Origin: an unidentified bacterial endosymbiont
Lineage (GTDB): Bacteria; Pseudomonadota; Gammaproteobacteria; Enterobacterales; Enterobacteriaceae
DNA: 64,000 nucleotides
Assembly (NCBI RefSeq): GCF_918797525.1
Contig: NZ_OU963893.1
Span: 682,001 to 746,000 of the forward strand
Reading direction: 5' to 3'
Shown here: positions 22,689-34,147 of the stretch, piece after piece
Position numbering within the stretch: the stretch's first letter is position 1
Layout: each line of letters opens with the position of its first letter
Notes under the pieces: model-generated
Told to the model about the DNA's origin: nothing
Databases searched by the model: none
Seen by the model: the letters and a program-made list of their open reading frames with translations, nothing else
Program-made: the position numbers and the translations under genes

Positions 22689-25600
22689 TTAATCCTTATG
22701 ACTTGTAAACCGTCTGCGGACAACCACAAAAAAGACGGGCACAAAGAAAATAGCCAGAAGGGTTGCGGATAGCATCCCGCCCATTACGCCCGTTCCAACG
22801 GCATTTTGCGCACCGCTCCCGGCGCCACTGCTAATGACCAGCGGCATGACGCCAAGAATAAAGGCCAAGGAAGTCATCAGGATAGGACGAAGGCGCATAC
22901 GCGAGGCTTCCAGCGTGGCTTCGATGATCCCTTTACCCTCTTTCTCCATCAGATCTTTAGCAAATTCAACGATCAGGATAGCGTTTTTGGCCGATAGACC
23001 AATTGTTGTCAACAGGCCGACCTGGAAATAGACGTCATTATTTAAGCCGCGAAGAGATGCTGCGAGTAGCGCCCCAATGACTCCCAACGGCACTACCAGC
23101 ATCACTGAGAATGGAATAGACCAGCTTTCATAAAGAGCTGCCAGACACAGGAACACCACAATCAGTGAAATCGCGTACAGGGCGGGAGCCTGGTTACCGG
23201 AAAGACGTTCCTGGTAAGACATTCCCGTCCAGTCATAGCCGATGCCGGTAGGCAGTTTTGAGGCGAGACTTTCCATCATGGCCATCGCTTCACCGGTACT
23301 TTTACCGGGTGCCGATTCCCCCAGGATCTCCATTGACGGCATCCCGTTATAACGTTCCAGACGAGGTGAGCCATATACCCATTGCGCGCTGCTAAAGGCT
23401 GAGAAAGGCACCATTTCACCGTTCGCACTTCGGACATAGAGATTGTTAATGTCTCCTGGCAACATACGGAAAGGTGCGTCGGCCTGTACGTAAACTTTCT
23501 TCACTCGGCCATGATCGATAAAGTCATTCACATAGGTCCCGCCAAGTGCCGTCGAGATCGTTTGATTGACGTCAGAGAGGCTGACGCCCAAGGCCTGAAC
23601 TTTCTCTTGATCGACATTCAGTTTGAACTGAGGAGTATCTTCCAGACCGTTAGGGCGCACACGTACCAGTAAATCGGGATGTGCTTTAACCATCCCGAGC
23701 AGTTGATTACGCGCCTGAGTCAGCTGTGCATGCCCCAGGTTTGCTTGATCAATAAGCTCAAAGTCGAAGCCTGTCGCCGTACCCAGCTCGATAATGGCAG
23801 GCAGGTTAAACGGAAACACGAGGCCATCTTTAATCTGACTGAATGCCTTCGTCGCACGGCCAACAATTGACTCAACGCTGTTAACCGCACTAGGACGCTC
23901 TTCCCAGGGTTTCAGGCTTACAAATGCAATACCGGAGTTCTGGCCCTGGCCGCTAAAACTAAACCCATTAACGGTAAAGACGGATTCCACATTGGCCTTC
24001 TCTTTGTTCAGGTAATATTCCTGAACCTGATCGAGCACATGCTGAGTACGCGTTTGTGTCGCACCCGCAGGGAGCTGAACCATGGTCATAAATACCCCCT
24101 GATCCTCTTCGGGCAGGAAGGCGGTGGGCAAACGCATGAACAGTACCGCCATACCAGCAACAATAATGACGTAAACGACCAGATAGCGACCGGTCTTGCG
24201 TAAAATACCGCTCACGCTGTTGCTGTAATGTTCCACACTCTTATCAAAGAGCCCATTAAACCAGCCAAAGAAACCGCCTTTTTTCTCGTGATGTTCACTG
24301 GCCGCGGGTTTGAGGAGTGTTGCACAGAGGGCAGGGGTCAGGATCAGTGCAACCAGAACGGATAGTGCCATGGCCGAAACGATGGTCAGCGAGAACTGGC
24401 GATAGATTGCCCCTGTCGACCCACCAAAAAAGGCCATTGGAATAAAGACCGCCGAAAGCACCATGGCGATACCTACCAGTGCGCCCTGGATTTGTTCCAT
24501 CGACTTCTGCGTCGCCTCTTTTGGCGGCAGTTTGTCTTCGACCATCACGCGTTCGACGTTTTCGACAACCACGATGGCATCATCGACCAGCAGGCCTATC
24601 GCCAGCACCATGCCAAACATCGTCAGGGTGTTGATTGAGAAACCGAACGCGGAAAGCACCGCAAAAGTACCCAGCAGGACCACCGGAACCGCGATGGTGG
24701 GAATGAGCGTAGCCCGCAGGTTTTGCAGGAACAGGTACATTACCAGGAAGACGAGAATAATCGCTTCAAAGAGTGTCTTGACCACTTCGTGAATAGAGAT
24801 CTTCACGAACGGCGTGGTGTCGTACGGATAGACCACCTTCAAGCCTTGCGGGAAGAATTGTTGCAGTTGCGCCAGTTTGGTCTTGATGGCGGTAGCCGTA
24901 TCCAGCGCGTTGGCGCCAGTTGCCAACTTAATCCCCAGACCGGTTGCCGCCTGTCCGTTAATTTTGGTGACCATATTGTAGTTTTCACCACCAAGCTCAA
25001 TGCGGGCCACATCTTTCAGATGCACCATTGAGCCATCCTGGTTCACCTTCAGCGTTACGCGGCCAAACTCTTCAGGGGATTTCAGACGCGTTTGCGCAAT
25101 AATAGAGGCGTTTAGCTGCTGACCAGGAACAGAAGGCGTTCCTCCTAGCTGTCCTGCGGCAATCTGGTCGTTCTGTGTTTTCAGCGCAGTGATCACATCC
25201 AGAGGCGTTAGCTGATATTTATTCATCGCATTGCTGTCGAGCCAGATACGCATCGCATATTGGGCGCCAAACAGCTGAACATCCCCCACACCGGAAGTTC
25301 GACTAATCGCATCTTTCACGTTGGAGGCGACATAGTCAGAAATATCATCCTGAGTGAGGTTTTTATTATCGGAAACAAAGCCTGCAACCAGCAGGAAGCT
25401 GCTGCTAGATTTCTCAACCCCAATCCCCTGCTGCTGCACCTCTTGCGGCAGCAGCGGCATGGCGAGCTGAAGTTTGTTCTGCACCTGTACCTGTGCAATG
25501 TCCGGATCAGTGCCTGACTGGAAGGTCAGCGTAATGGTGACACTACCTGCAGAGTCGCTGGTGGACGACATATACATGAGGTTATCGATACCATTCATGT

Positions 25601-25802
25601 TCTGCTCGATAACCTGCGTCACCGTATCCTGTACCGTCTGGGCATCAGCGCCAGGGTAGGTTGCGGTTATGGCAACGGCAGGGGGCGCAATCGTGGGATA
25701 CTGCGCTACGGGCAGTTTAAGAATGGCCAGCCCGCCCGCAATCATCAGGATGATGGCGAGTACCCAGGCAAAAACCGGCCTCTGTATAAAGAAATTAGCC
25801 AT
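22689..25802 (-). CDS. acrF: RND multidrug efflux transporter AcrF
   Basis: A 1037-aa RND inner-membrane pump (HAE-1 family), which exports drugs by proton antiport through AcrE and an outer-membrane channel, normally TolC. The start [20 protein letters not shown] contains TM1. The proton-relay Asp pair sits in [15 protein letters not shown] near 400-414 (TM4) and the Lys in TM10 in [17 protein letters not shown] near 935-951. Two large periplasmic loops are present. It starts 11 bases after acrE. Length and sequence resemble AcrB, but synteny with acrE, acrS and yhdV identifies acrF. Confidence 0.96.
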   Translation of the reverse strand: MANFFIQRPVFAWVLAIILMIAGGLAILKLPVAQYPTIAPPAVAITATYPGADAQTVQDTVTQVIEQNMNGIDNLMYMSSTSDSAGSVTITLTFQSGTDPDIAQVQVQNKLQLAMPLLPQEVQQQGIGVEKSSSSFLLVAGFVSDNKNLTQDDISDYVASNVKDAISRTSGVGDVQLFGAQYAMRIWLDSNAMNKYQLTPLDVITALKTQNDQIAAGQLGGTPSVPGQQLNASIIAQTRLKSPEEFGRVTLKVNQDGSMVHLKDVARIELGGENYNMVTKINGQAATGLGIKLATGANALDTATAIKTKLAQLQQFFPQGLKVVYPYDTTPFVKISIHEVVKTLFEAIILVFLVMYLFLQNLRATLIPTIAVPVVLLGTFAVLSAFGFSINTLTMFGMVLAIGLLVDDAIVVVENVERVMVEDKLPPKEATQKSMEQIQGALVGIAMVLSAVFIPMAFFGGSTGAIYRQFSLTIVSAMALSVLVALILTPALCATLLKPAASEHHEKKGGFFGWFNGLFDKSVEHYSNSVSGILRKTGRYLVVYVIIVAGMAVLFMRLPTAFLPEEDQGVFMTMVQLPAGATQTRTQHVLDQVQEYYLNKEKANVESVFTVNGFSFSGQGQNSGIAFVSLKPWEERPSAVNSVESIVGRATKAFSQIKDGLVFPFNLPAIIELGTATGFDFELIDQANLGHAQLTQARNQLLGMVKAHPDLLVRVRPNGLEDTPQFKLNVDQEKVQALGVSLSDVNQTISTALGGTYVNDFIDHGRVKKVYVQADAPFRMLPGDINNLYVRSANGEMVPFSAFSSAQWVYGSPRLERYNGMPSMEILGESAPGKSTGEAMAMMESLASKLPTGIGYDWTGMSYQERLSGNQAPALYAISLIVVFLCLAALYESWSIPFSVMLVVPLGVIGALLAASLRGLNNDVYFQVGLLTTIGLSAKNAILIVEFAKDLMEKEGKGIIEATLEASRMRLRPILMTSLAFILGVMPLVISSGAGSGAQNAVGTGVMGGMLSATLLAIFFVPVFFVVVRRRFTSHKD

Positions 25803-25813
25803 GTAGTCGTCCC

Positions 25814-26953
25814 TTAACTGGCTGGATTTGCGGCGGTATCAGGAATGGCGACAACGGTAGCGCCAGCTTTGGCTTTTTGTAAGCCGCTGACAATAACGCG
25901 GTCACCGTTTTTCAGCCCTTCAGTCACCAGCCAGCGATCGCCAATAGCCTGTGGTGCAACGACTGTACGCGACTCAACTTGATTTTTATCGTTAACCACC
26001 AGCACCGTTGCATCGCCGCGCGGTGTACGGGTTACGCCCTGCTGTGGAATCAAAATGGCACCAGGCTGGGTACCCTGATCAATGCGAGCGCGCACGAACA
26101 TGCCTGGCAGCAGCATATGTTGAGGGTTCGGGAAAATCGCGCGTAAGGTTATTGAACCGGTGCTTTCGTCGACCGAAACATCAGAGAACTGCAGCGTGCC
26201 CTTGAGTGGGTAGGGCTGACCATTCTCCATTAAAAGCTCGACGGTGCTGGGGGTGTCGCCCTTTTGCAGGCTGGTCTGCTTCAGGCGCATGAAATCATTG
26301 CTGGACTGGGTGACATCAACATAAATTGGATCAAGCTGCTGTACCGTTGCCAGCGCAGTTGCTTGCCCACTGGTGACCAGTGCTCCTTCGGTAACGCTGG
26401 ATTTGCCTATGCGTCCATCAACAGGTGAGGTAACTTTGGTGTAGGCCAGGTTAATCCGGGCAGTCTCAACGCCGGCCTGTGCGGAAACGACGCTGGCATC
26501 AGCCTGTTGCGCCGTGGCTACGGCCTGATCGTATTCTTGTTTACTGACATACTGCGTGCCAACCAGGGGGATATAACGCTTCACCGTAAGATGTGCAATC
26601 CTGGCGGCTGCCTGAGCCTTCAGCAGCTCGGCCCTGGCGTTATCATAGGCCGCCTGGTACGTTGCGGGATCGATCTGATAAAGGGAGTCGCCCGCTTTCA
26701 CGTCGCTACCTTCAGTAAAATTGCGATGCAATATTATGCCGCTAACCTGGGGGCGAACCTCTGCAACGCGATAGGCATCCGTTCTGCCTGGAAGTTCTGT
26801 CGTGACCGTCAGCGGAGCGCTTTTCACAATATGCACGCTGACCTGAGGGGCTTGCGGTTGTGGCTGCTGGTTATTTTGCCCATCGCATCCGGTGAGCAGT
26901 GCGGCGCAGACAACAAAACCGGCTACGGGCAAGAGTCTGAGATGATTCGTCAT
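25814..26953 (-). CDS. acrE: RND efflux membrane-fusion lipoprotein AcrE
   Basis: A 379-aa periplasmic adaptor (HlyD/MFP family) linking AcrF to the outer-membrane channel. The signal ends in lipobox LLTGC with Cys23 lipidated. Barrel-sandwich halves flank a coiled-coil hairpin (about 90-175), and the conserved [20 protein letters not shown] lipoyl segment follows. The ATG at 26953 has an AAGGA site 6 bases upstream. A longer frame from 27037 would place a non-signal extension before the lipobox and is rejected. Confidence 0.95.
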   Translation of the reverse strand: MTNHLRLLPVAGFVVCAALLTGCDGQNNQQPQPQAPQVSVHIVKSAPLTVTTELPGRTDAYRVAEVRPQVSGIILHRNFTEGSDVKAGDSLYQIDPATYQAAYDNARAELLKAQAAARIAHLTVKRYIPLVGTQYVSKQEYDQAVATAQQADASVVSAQAGVETARINLAYTKVTSPVDGRIGKSSVTEGALVTSGQATALATVQQLDPIYVDVTQSSNDFMRLKQTSLQKGDTPSTVELLMENGQPYPLKGTLQFSDVSVDESTGSITLRAIFPNPQHMLLPGMFVRARIDQGTQPGAILIPQQGVTRTPRGDATVLVVNDKNQVESRTVVAPQAIGDRWLVTEGLKNGDRVIVSGLQKAKAGATVVAIPDTAANPAS

Positions 26954-27347
26954 TATTGTTCCTTTAAATACCCATAAACCGATATTTTCATTGATCGGTA
27001 GCAGGGGCAGGGGGCAAAACAAAATGTAGCTGTACATAGTAATGATGTTATTTGATGATTTTTAATTTATCCGTGCGAATGGAAGTGCCTGGGAGTAAAA
27101 ATCAGAATCAGACTCTATTCATTCTGAGATATACGTCGTCTGTTTTTATTCAATAAATGCGAATAAATGATACTATTCATTCATTTTGTGAATTAAATAC
27201 ATAAAACATATTTAGATAATTTATAAATTCAGCGAATAGACTTTTTTTGTACAAAATTAACAGCGTATTTTAGAGATAATGTTGTTCACCCGTCTCAACG
27301 GTATCTTTTGATAATGCATTCCCCTTGTGAGTAACGAGTAGCGGTCT
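26954..27347. promoter_or_regulatory. acrS-acrE divergent regulatory region
   Basis: This 394-base AT-rich stretch has no gene and must hold the divergent acrE and acrS promoters. A small palindrome ATTCATTTTGTGAAT at 27179-27193 resembles the core of the AcrR operator (CATTTGTGAATG). The surrounding ATTCATTC repeats add possible half-sites. The operator assignment is tentative. Confidence 0.6.
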
Positions 27348-28037
27348 ATGGCACGCAAAAAGAAAGAAGAGGCTCAGAAAACACGGCAACAGTTGATCGA
27401 GGCCGCCATCGAACAGTTTGCTACGCGTGGCGTGGCGAACACTACGCTTACGGACATCGCTGATGCAGCGAAGGTCACTCGCGGGGCGGTTTACTGGCAT
27501 TTTTGCAGTAAATCGCAACTATTTAATGCCATCTGGGAACAGCAGTTACCGCTACGCGAAATCATACGCGACAGACTGTCTCTTTCGGAAAATGATGATC
27601 CGTTATTAATTCTACGTGAGCAATTTATTACTGCATTGCAATATATTGCTCGTGAGCCTCGTCAGTGCGCGTTGTTACAAATTCTGTATCATAAATGTGA
27701 ATTTAATAGCGATATGATTGCAGAGTGTGAAATCAGAAAACGTATCGGTTTCAATTACGCGCTGTTACGCGCCACCCTGGAAAGATGTATTGCGGCCAAT
27801 GTCATTTCGACGCAAGTCAATATTGACCTGACATTGATCGTCTTCCATGGTTTTTTTAGCGGGATAATTAAAAACTGGCTAATGAATAGCGACAGTTTCA
27901 ATCTTTATCAGCAGGCCCCCGCTCTGGTCGATAACATTCTGGCTACACTACCCTTAAAGCGCGTATCGCCGGGGTTGGGCGGAAAGAATGATGACCACAA
28001 AAGAGAAGACGACGAGAATGAGGTCTGTATTGGCTAA
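27348..28037 (+). CDS. acrS: TetR-family efflux regulator AcrS
   Basis: A 229-aa TetR-family repressor (E. coli AcrS has 220). The helix-turn-helix domain occupies about 10-57 (FATRGVANTTLTDIADAAKV, AVYWHF). The C-terminal part is an all-helical ligand and dimer domain of the AcrR type. It is divergent from acrEF; in E. coli AcrS represses acrAB and this locus. The C-terminus from about residue 205 is charged and extends past the usual end. Nothing suggests disruption. Confidence 0.94.
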   Translation: MARKKKEEAQKTRQQLIEAAIEQFATRGVANTTLTDIADAAKVTRGAVYWHFCSKSQLFNAIWEQQLPLREIIRDRLSLSENDDPLLILREQFITALQYIAREPRQCALLQILYHKCEFNSDMIAECEIRKRIGFNYALLRATLERCIAANVISTQVNIDLTLIVFHGFFSGIIKNWLMNSDSFNLYQQAPALVDNILATLPLKRVSPGLGGKNDDHKREDDENEVCIG

Positions 28038-28092
28038 CCAGCCTGGTTGAAACGCATGGGAGGTTAGCAAGGATTGGCGTGATGTTCGCGGC

Positions 28093-28257
28093 TTACTCAA
28101 GCGCGGAGCAATTGACGAGCTTTAACGGATTCACGGAATTCATATTGCGACACTTATCGGTTTCGGTGCTCATGAGCTCAATCCATTGCATCAGTAGCGC
28201 ATCGAAAATGAAAACTGAGATAGCAAATACAACCAGCCACCAGTATTTACGAATCAT
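28093..28257 (-). CDS. yhdU: Small membrane protein YhdU
   Basis: A 54-aa protein starting MIRKYWWLVVFAISVFIFD, with one transmembrane helix (about 5-27) and a short conserved tail containing Cys residues (ETDKCRNMN, KLVNCSALE). It resembles E. coli YhdU, which also lies between acrS and the fis region; its function is unknown. The ATG at 28257 is preferred over an upstream in-frame start at 28305 by comparison. It converges on acrS. Confidence 0.82.
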   Translation of the reverse strand: MIRKYWWLVVFAISVFIFDALLMQWIELMSTETDKCRNMNSVNPLKLVNCSALE

Positions 28258-28374
28258 TGTGTCGTTCCAGGAAAAGATAAGCCGTAAGGTGGTGGAAATA
28301 TACACGAAAAGTAGCGGTTTTAAAGCGCGAAAGTGAAGGTTTACAAAGCATTGACGATGGCAGATGCGGGCAAT

Positions 28375-28411
28375 AAAAAAGGCGCTTCCCCATGCCGGTT
28401 AGCGCCTTTTT
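28375..28411 (-). terminator. Bidirectional terminator downstream of fis
   Basis: AAAAAAGGCGCT and AGCGCCTTTTTA form a stem with flanking A- and T-runs on both sides, 25 bases past the fis stop. It can end the dusB-fis message on the minus strand. In K-12, yhdJ would follow fis here; no such gene is present. Confidence 0.88.
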
Positions 28412-28435
28412 AAACAAGCAGTTAGCTAATCGAAA

Positions 28436-28732
28436 TTAGTTCATGCCGTATTTTTTCAATTTCTTACGCAGAGTACCACGGTTGATACCCATCATCAGCG
28501 CAGCGCGGGTTTGGTTACCGCGGGTGTATTGCATCACCATGTCCAACAGTGGCTGTTCAACTTCAGCCAATACCAGCTCATACAGGTCATTAACATCCTG
28601 ACCGTTCAGTTGAGCAAAATAGTTCTTCAGTGCCTGTTTAACCGAGTCACGCAGGGGCTTTTGAGTTACCTGGTCCTGAGAGTTAACGGTAGATACGGTC
28701 AGTACGTCAGAATTTACGCGTTGTTCGAACAT
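28436..28732 (-). CDS. fis: Nucleoid protein Fis
   Basis: Fis, 98 aa, the standard length. It is a homodimeric DNA-bending protein that activates rRNA promoters, such as the rrn P1 in this window, and stimulates site-specific inversion. The beta-hairpin arms lie at about 10-26. The C-terminal helix-turn-helix is [20 protein letters not shown] (about 73-92). It is second in the dusB-fis operon, 23 bases after dusB, under one upstream stringent promoter. Confidence 0.99.
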
Positions 28733-28755
28733 AGTTCTGTCAGCTCTTTATTTCA

Positions 28756-29721
28756 TTACGCAAGATTTTCGAAGTATGCCTCCAACGCCTCCAGCTGTAC
28801 GCTGGCATCCTCTATGGCGTTGAATGTGCGCCGAAACTGGTCATTTGGAGCGTACTCCTGGAGATACCAGGATACGTGTTTACGCGCAATTCGGTACCCT
28901 TTTGCCTGACCATAGAAGCCATGCAATTCCCGAACATGCGAACAAAGCAAGCGCTTAACCTCTGCCATAGGCAGGGGAGCAAGCAGCTCTCCAGTGTCCA
29001 GATAGTGCTGGATTTCCCGAAAGATCCAGGGTCTTCCCTGAGCTGCACGTCCTATCATCAGAGCATCAGCTCCCGTATAGTCGAGCACAGCTCTGGCTTT
29101 AAGCGGGTCAGTAATGTCGCCATTCGCGATAACCGGAATGGAAACTTTCTGCTTAACTGTCCGAATGCTGTCGTATTCAGCTTCACCATTGAACAAACAG
29201 GCGCGTGTGCGTCCATGAATGGTCAGGGCCTGAATGCCACAGTCTTCAGCCAGTTGGGCAATCTCTACACAGTTACGGTGTTCCGGCGACCAACCCGTGC
29301 GAATCTTCAACGTAACAGGAACGTCCACCGCGCTGACAACCGCCGTCAGGATTGACTGCACCTGGCCGGGGTATTGCAGAAGGGCTGAACCTGCAAGCTT
29401 GCGATTCACTTTTTTGGCCGGGCAACCCATATTGATATCAATAATCTGGGCACCACTTTCCACGTTGATACGCGCGGCATCCGCCATCTCTTCAGGCACG
29501 CTTCCGGCGATTTGCACGGTGCGAATACCTGGCTCATCAACGTGCACCATCCGCAAGCGGGACTTATCGCTTTCCCAAACCTGCGGGTTAGACGACATCA
29601 TCTCGGATACGGTTAAACCGGCTCCCATCTCGTAACACAGCGTCCTGAACGGCCGGTCTGTAATACCTGCCATTGGGGCTGCAATCAGGCGATTTCTGAG
29701 CTGGTGGTGTCCGATGCGCAT
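28756..29721 (-). CDS. dusB: tRNA-dihydrouridine synthase B
   Basis: DusB, 321 aa, an FMN-dependent enzyme reducing uridine to dihydrouridine in tRNA (U17 in E. coli). The TIM-barrel start carries [15 protein letters not shown]. The catalytic Cys is in [15 protein letters not shown] (about 98-112), and the FMN phosphate motifs are VIANGDI and [14 protein letters not shown]. It is co-transcribed with fis, and its message leads the operon. The ATG at 29721 fits the fis promoter 40-68 bases upstream. Confidence 0.98.
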   Translation of the reverse strand: MRIGHHQLRNRLIAAPMAGITDRPFRTLCYEMGAGLTVSEMMSSNPQVWESDKSRLRMVHVDEPGIRTVQIAGSVPEEMADAARINVESGAQIIDINMGCPAKKVNRKLAGSALLQYPGQVQSILTAVVSAVDVPVTLKIRTGWSPEHRNCVEIAQLAEDCGIQALTIHGRTRACLFNGEAEYDSIRTVKQKVSIPVIANGDITDPLKARAVLDYTGADALMIGRAAQGRPWIFREIQHYLDTGELLAPLPMAEVKRLLCSHVRELHGFYGQAKGYRIARKHVSWYLQEYAPNDQFRRTFNAIEDASVQLEALEAYFENLA

Positions 29722-30103
29722 GAGTTAAGAAATGACCATACTGTGACTGCAAGGCGGCGTATATTACGCATTTTTTGCACGAGATGAAAGGCCAAACTTT
29801 GAACAATCCTCTGTTGTAGATCAAAGAATCGCCGCTCAGTCTTATCTATTCAAATAATCTATGATTAAAATCATCGGCTTACGTTCGTGTGGTTATTTTA
29901 TGTGCGCTTACAATTTCCCAAAACTTATCATCATTTCTGAGTAAATGAATCACCTGGGCGGGATAATCTGCTGTTTTTAGCAGCAGATTTGCCTCCTTCT
30001 TTGAGATCTGGCTCGCATTTTAGAACAAGATCTTCGGTGGAGGAGGCCGGCATTTTGTGTTGCAGAGGGAAGCGCTGGCATGGTCTGGAAACATACCAAA
30101 AAC
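29722..30103. other. dusB-prmA intergenic region
   Basis: A 382-base stretch without a gene. It holds the dusB-fis promoter (29761-29789) and upstream Fis/CRP-type regulatory DNA. A perfect 9-bp hairpin AATCTGCTG..CAGCAGATT at 29965-29989 may end prmA transcription. The remainder, including the 30000-30090 stretch past the prmA stop, shows nothing I recognise. Confidence 0.7.
29761..29789 (-). promoter_or_regulatory. dusB-fis promoter
   Basis: On the minus strand, -35 TTTCAT (29789-29784), a 17-base spacer and -10 TAATAT (29766-29761) are followed by a GC-rich discriminator ACGCCGCC. This is the known form of the growth-rate- and ppGpp-controlled fis promoter. Confidence 0.85.
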
Positions 30104-30985
30104 TTACTTTTTACGACCAGTAATGCGACACCACTCTTCTTTCTCGATGACCGGGTCAAGTGCGAAGAGGTCGGCGTAAGCTTCACAGACACTATCAGCC
30201 TGGCTTGCCAGAATACCGGAAAGGCCCAACAGACCGCCCTCAACGGGCAGCACGCTGATTAAAGGAGCCAGTTCACGTAACGGGCCGGCCAGGATGTTTG
30301 CCACCACGACATCGGCTTTCATGGACTCTGGCTGCGTGTCCGGCAGATAAAGCTCAAGCCGATCGGACACACCGTTACGTTCGGCGTTATCGCGGCTTGC
30401 CTGAATCGCCTGTGGATCGATATCGATCCCGATGGCTTTTGCGGCACCCAGCTTCAGCGCGGCAATAGCGAGGATCCCGGAACCGCACCCGAAATCGATC
30501 ACCGTCTTGCCGTCCAGATCCAGACCATCCAGCCACTGCAAACAGAGTGATGTGGTGGGATGGGTGCCGGTACCAAACGCCAGACCCGGATCAAGCATCA
30601 CGTTAACCGCATTTTCATCCGGCACGTCACGCCAGCTCGGGCAGATCCACAGACGGTTACCGAACTGCATCGGGTGGAAGTTATCCATCCATTCGCGTTC
30701 CCAGTCTTTATCTTCCAGCTGTTCGATTTTGTGCACAAAACCCACGCCCAGCAGGGGATGGTTTTCCAGAACGGCTACCACCTCTTTCATGTTGGTTTCT
30801 GCATCGAACAGGCCGATAACGTCTGTATCACCCCACAGGCGGGTCTCGCCCGGCAGTGGCTCAAAGACCGGCGTGTCATGCGTGTCCTGAAAGGTGATAG
30901 AGACCGAGCCGGCCTCTATCAGCGCATCACTCAGCTCTTCGGCGTTAGCGCCGGTTGTGTTCAGTTTTAGTTGGATCCACGGCAT
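30104..30985 (-). CDS. prmA: Ribosomal protein L11 methyltransferase
   Basis: PrmA, 293 aa, trimethylates several amino groups of ribosomal protein L11. The N-terminal substrate-recognition domain (about 1-55) precedes the SAM domain, with motif [15 protein letters not shown] (about 166-179), GIDIDPQA and VANILAGPL. Start ATG 30985 ([12 protein letters not shown]) gives the E. coli length; the upstream frame extension overlaps panF and is rejected. It follows panF after 10 bases. Confidence 0.97.
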   Translation of the reverse strand: MPWIQLKLNTTGANAEELSDALIEAGSVSITFQDTHDTPVFEPLPGETRLWGDTDVIGLFDAETNMKEVVAVLENHPLLGVGFVHKIEQLEDKDWEREWMDNFHPMQFGNRLWICPSWRDVPDENAVNVMLDPGLAFGTGTHPTTSLCLQWLDGLDLDGKTVIDFGCGSGILAIAALKLGAAKAIGIDIDPQAIQASRDNAERNGVSDRLELYLPDTQPESMKADVVVANILAGPLRELAPLISVLPVEGGLLGLSGILASQADSVCEAYADLFALDPVIEKEEWCRITGRKK

Positions 30986-30995
30986 GGCAAACTCT

Positions 30996-32447
30996 TTATT
31001 TATCAGTAGAAATGATAGCGGGCTGTGGGACGGGCTGACCGAAACGGTTCCCCACCACAAACGCCAGTAAACTTAGCAGTAACGACGGCACAATCGGATG
31101 AAAGCCCAGGTACTGGATCTTGAACGTAGCGAGCACAGCATAAAGCACTCCGCCAACAATCATGCCGCTTAACGCGCCCGCAGCGTTGGCGCGCTCCCAG
31201 TAAAGCCCCAATACCAACGGCCACAGGAACACGGCTTCGAGGCCACCAAACGCCAGCAGGTTAAGCCAGATGATCATCTCCGGTGGGCGCCAGGCGGCAA
31301 GCAGCAGCAATGCGCCGAGAACCAAAGTAATCACTGCAGACATGCGCTTAAGCCGTCGTTCATTTTCAACCTGCTCGGGGCGCAGGTTCAGATAGAGATC
31401 TTTAATGATCGTCGCGGAACTTTGCAGGAGCTGAGCGTTGATTGTCGACATAATGGCAGCCATTGGTGCGGCAAGGAAAATCCCGGCCGCAAACGGCGGA
31501 AGCACTTTGACCATCAGGGTTGGGATCACCAGGTCCGGCACGGTAAGGTCCGGAATAACCGCACGGCCTAATGCCCCCGCCAGATGCATACCAAACATCA
31601 GGATCGCCACCACGATAGTCCCGATTATAATACCCCTGTGCACGGCTTTGCTGTCTTTGTAAGAGATACATCGCACGGCGGTATGCGGCAGGCCAATCAC
31701 CCCGAAGCACACCAGCACCCAGAACGAGGTCATAAAGGCGGGTGAAAGAATGTCATCCGCCCCCTGCGGAGAAACCAGTTTTGGGTCAATGGCTCCGAGG
31801 GTTTCGACGGCATGACCTAGCCCACCCGCAGCGTGAACAATCCCTACCAGCAGCACGATAGTGCCAATGAGCATGACCATGCCCTGCATCGTATCGTTCA
31901 GTACGCTGGCCCGGAATCCGCCGAAGGCGGTATACAGCGCGATACTCACCCCAAAAATAAGCAGGCCCGTCACGTAGGGGATCCCGGCAGCCGTTTCCAG
32001 TAAGCGAGCCCCGCCGATAAACTGTACCGTCATTGCACCAATAAAGGCCACCAGCAGGCTCAGGCTCGCCAGCCACACCAGCACGCGGCTTTGATAGCGA
32101 GCAAACAGCATATCGTTCAACGTCACGGCATTATAACGGCGGGCCAGAATGGCAAACTTTTTACCCAATATACCCAGAGAGAGCCAGACGGCAGGCAGTT
32201 GGATCATCGCCAGCAGCACCCAGCCTAAGCCGTATTTATAGGCAGCACCGGGGCCGCCGATAAATGAACTGGCGCTGATGTAGGTCGCGGTAAGCGTCAT
32301 GGCAAGCACGACGCCGCCCATCGAGCGGCTGCCGAGAAAATACTCATTCAGGAAAGAGCCGGTCGTCCTTTTACGCATGGCATAAACTGACAGACCAAAC
32401 ACGATTAATAAGTAAGCAATAAGCGGCAGAATGACTTCAAGCTGCAT
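30996..32447 (-). CDS. panF: Sodium/pantothenate symporter
   Basis: PanF, 483 aa from ATG 32447, a sodium:solute symporter (SSS family) that imports pantothenate, the coenzyme A precursor. About 13 transmembrane helices are visible. Family signatures include the first-helix region [18 protein letters not shown] and the [17 protein letters not shown] loop. The start overlaps the yhdT stop region by 11 bases, so the two are coupled. Two further Met codons sit just upstream (32450, 32453). Confidence 0.97.
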   Translation of the reverse strand: MQLEVILPLIAYLLIVFGLSVYAMRKRTTGSFLNEYFLGSRSMGGVVLAMTLTATYISASSFIGGPGAAYKYGLGWVLLAMIQLPAVWLSLGILGKKFAILARRYNAVTLNDMLFARYQSRVLVWLASLSLLVAFIGAMTVQFIGGARLLETAAGIPYVTGLLIFGVSIALYTAFGGFRASVLNDTMQGMVMLIGTIVLLVGIVHAAGGLGHAVETLGAIDPKLVSPQGADDILSPAFMTSFWVLVCFGVIGLPHTAVRCISYKDSKAVHRGIIIGTIVVAILMFGMHLAGALGRAVIPDLTVPDLVIPTLMVKVLPPFAAGIFLAAPMAAIMSTINAQLLQSSATIIKDLYLNLRPEQVENERRLKRMSAVITLVLGALLLLAAWRPPEMIIWLNLLAFGGLEAVFLWPLVLGLYWERANAAGALSGMIVGGVLYAVLATFKIQYLGFHPIVPSLLLSLLAFVVGNRFGQPVPQPAIISTDK

Positions 32448-32679
32448 CATCATCCTCCAGGGGAATAGCGCGATAGATAAATTTCACCATCGCCCAGCAC
32501 AATACAATAAACACCAGCGGGACCAGCAGGCAGGCCATTTCAAACCAGTGCGGCAGGCCGGTGATACCGATGGCGGAATCAGGTAAGTAAGCAGTTACTA
32601 ACCATGCGACGAGATAGAGAAGGGTCAGCCACAGCGCCCAGCGCGCTTCTTTATGGGCCTGAACAAAACGCTTGTCCAT
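32437..32679 (-). CDS. yhdT: DUF997 membrane protein YhdT
   Basis: An 80-aa membrane protein of the YhdT/DUF997 family, with two transmembrane helices (about 13-32 and 46-68) and an acidic C-terminus PLEDDDAA. It precedes and overlaps panF, an arrangement conserved in enterics and similar to small partner proteins of SSS transporters. A role with PanF is only inferred. Confidence 0.9.
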   Translation of the reverse strand: MDKRFVQAHKEARWALWLTLLYLVAWLVTAYLPDSAIGITGLPHWFEMACLLVPLVFIVLCWAMVKFIYRAIPLEDDDAA

Positions 32680-32747
32680 TTGTTGTCCCTTGTGGATGAA
32701 GAAAGCGAGGATTGTACATGATGGGGCATCGCTCTCCCCAGAAATAA

Positions 32748-32772
32748 AAAAGGCCGGATCATCCGGCCTTTT
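32748..32772 (-). terminator. Terminator of the accBC operon
   Basis: GGCCGGA and TCCGGCC around TCA, with A- and T-runs on both sides, lie just past the accC stop and separate it from yhdT-panF. Confidence 0.88.
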
Positions 32773-32787
32773 CGCGTTAATGCAGTC

Positions 32788-34137
32788 TTACTTCTCGTGC
32801 AGACCGAGTTTTTTCTCCAGATAGTGGATGTTAGTTCCACCGTTCTGGAAGTGCTCGTCGCTCATGATGCGCATCTGCAGATCAACGTTTGTTTTGATCC
32901 CGTCGATGATCAGCTCCTGCAGGGCGTTCTTCATGCGGGCAATCGCCACGTCACGGTTTTCGCCGTAGCAGATAAGCTTACCGATCATTGAGTCATAGTA
33001 CGGCGGTACGGTGTAACCGGCGTAGATATGAGACTCCCAGCGTACACCAAAGCCACCCGGCGCGTGGAAACGCGTGATTTTACCCGGGCTTGGCAGGAAG
33101 GTGTTCGGGTCTTCGGCGTTAATACGGCACTCTACCGCATGGCCTTTTACCACAACTTCTTCCTGTTTGATGGACAGAGGTTGACCGGCTGCGATACGCA
33201 ACTGTTCTTTAATCAGGTCAACGCCGGTGATCATTTCGGTAACCGGGTGTTCAACCTGAATGCGGGTGTTCATCTCAATGAAATAGAACTCGCCGTTTTC
33301 AAACAGAAACTCAAATGTACCTGCCCCGCGATAGCCGATATCGACGCAGGCTTTGGAGCAACGCTCGCCGATGTAACGACGCAGTTCCGGGGTAATGCCC
33401 GGGGCTGGGGCTTCTTCAACCACTTTCTGGTGACGACGCTGCATGGAGCAGTCACGCTCTGCCAGATAGATAGCATTACCCTGACCGTCAGCCAGCACCT
33501 GAATTTCGATGTGGCGTGGGTTTTCCAGATATTTTTCCATGTACACCATGTCATTGCTGAACGCGGCTTTCGCTTCAGCTTTGGTCATGGAGATGGACTG
33601 AGCCAGTTCAGCATCGCTACGCACTACGCGCATACCGCGACCGCCGCCGCCGCCGGACGCCTTGATGATAACCGGGTAGCCAATGCGTTTAGCATGCGCG
33701 CGGTTAGCATCCATGTCGTCGGTCAGAGGGCCGTCAGAGCCGGGTACGGTTGGCACGCCGGCTTTTTTCATGGCGGTAATTGCAGACACCTTATCGCCCA
33801 TCAGGCGGATGGTGTCGGCTTTAGGGCCGATGAAAATAAAGCCAGAGCGTTCAACCTGCTCAGCAAAGTTGGCGTTCTCAGAGAGGAAGCCATAACCCGG
33901 GTGAATAGCCACCGCGCCGGTGATTTCAGCGGCGCTGATGATAGCCGGGATATTCAGATAACTTTTCACGGAGGGAGCCGGGCCAATACAGACCGTCTCA
34001 TCCGCCAGCAATACGTGTTTTAAATCGCGATCCGCGCTTGAATGCACAGCAACGGTCTTAATGCCCAGCTCTTTACAGGCACGAAGGATACGCAGTGCAA
34101 TCTCGCCGCGGTTGGCGATAACAATTTTATCCAGCAT
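32788..34137 (-). CDS. accC: Biotin carboxylase subunit of acetyl-CoA carboxylase
   Basis: AccC, 449 aa, the ATP-dependent carboxylase that charges the biotin on AccB, the first committed step of fatty-acid synthesis. The ATP-grasp fold is clear: [20 protein letters not shown] start, glycine-rich [10 protein letters not shown] loop (about 161-170), [25 protein letters not shown] with the catalytic residues (about 288-301), and the C-terminal [12 protein letters not shown] 34137 gives the E. coli length and lies 10 bases after accB. A 331-codon open frame on the opposite strand is a shadow. Confidence 0.99.
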   Translation of the reverse strand: MLDKIVIANRGEIALRILRACKELGIKTVAVHSSADRDLKHVLLADETVCIGPAPSVKSYLNIPAIISAAEITGAVAIHPGYGFLSENANFAEQVERSGFIFIGPKADTIRLMGDKVSAITAMKKAGVPTVPGSDGPLTDDMDANRAHAKRIGYPVIIKASGGGGGRGMRVVRSDAELAQSISMTKAEAKAAFSNDMVYMEKYLENPRHIEIQVLADGQGNAIYLAERDCSMQRRHQKVVEEAPAPGITPELRRYIGERCSKACVDIGYRGAGTFEFLFENGEFYFIEMNTRIQVEHPVTEMITGVDLIKEQLRIAAGQPLSIKQEEVVVKGHAVECRINAEDPNTFLPSPGKITRFHAPGGFGVRWESHIYAGYTVPPYYDSMIGKLICYGENRDVAIARMKNALQELIIDGIKTNVDLQMRIMSDEHFQNGGTNIHYLEKKLGLHEK

Positions 34138-34147
34138 GTTCGCCTCG

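Noticed and set aside
26954..27037. Upstream extension of acrE giving 407 aa
   Set aside because: It would bury the lipoprotein signal peptide, while ATG 26953 has a good ribosome binding site directly before the lipobox signal.
33028..34023. 331-codon open frame on the plus strand opposite accC
   Set aside because: It exactly mirrors the strongly conserved accC coding sequence and has no recognisable domain or ribosome binding site; it is a codon-bias shadow.
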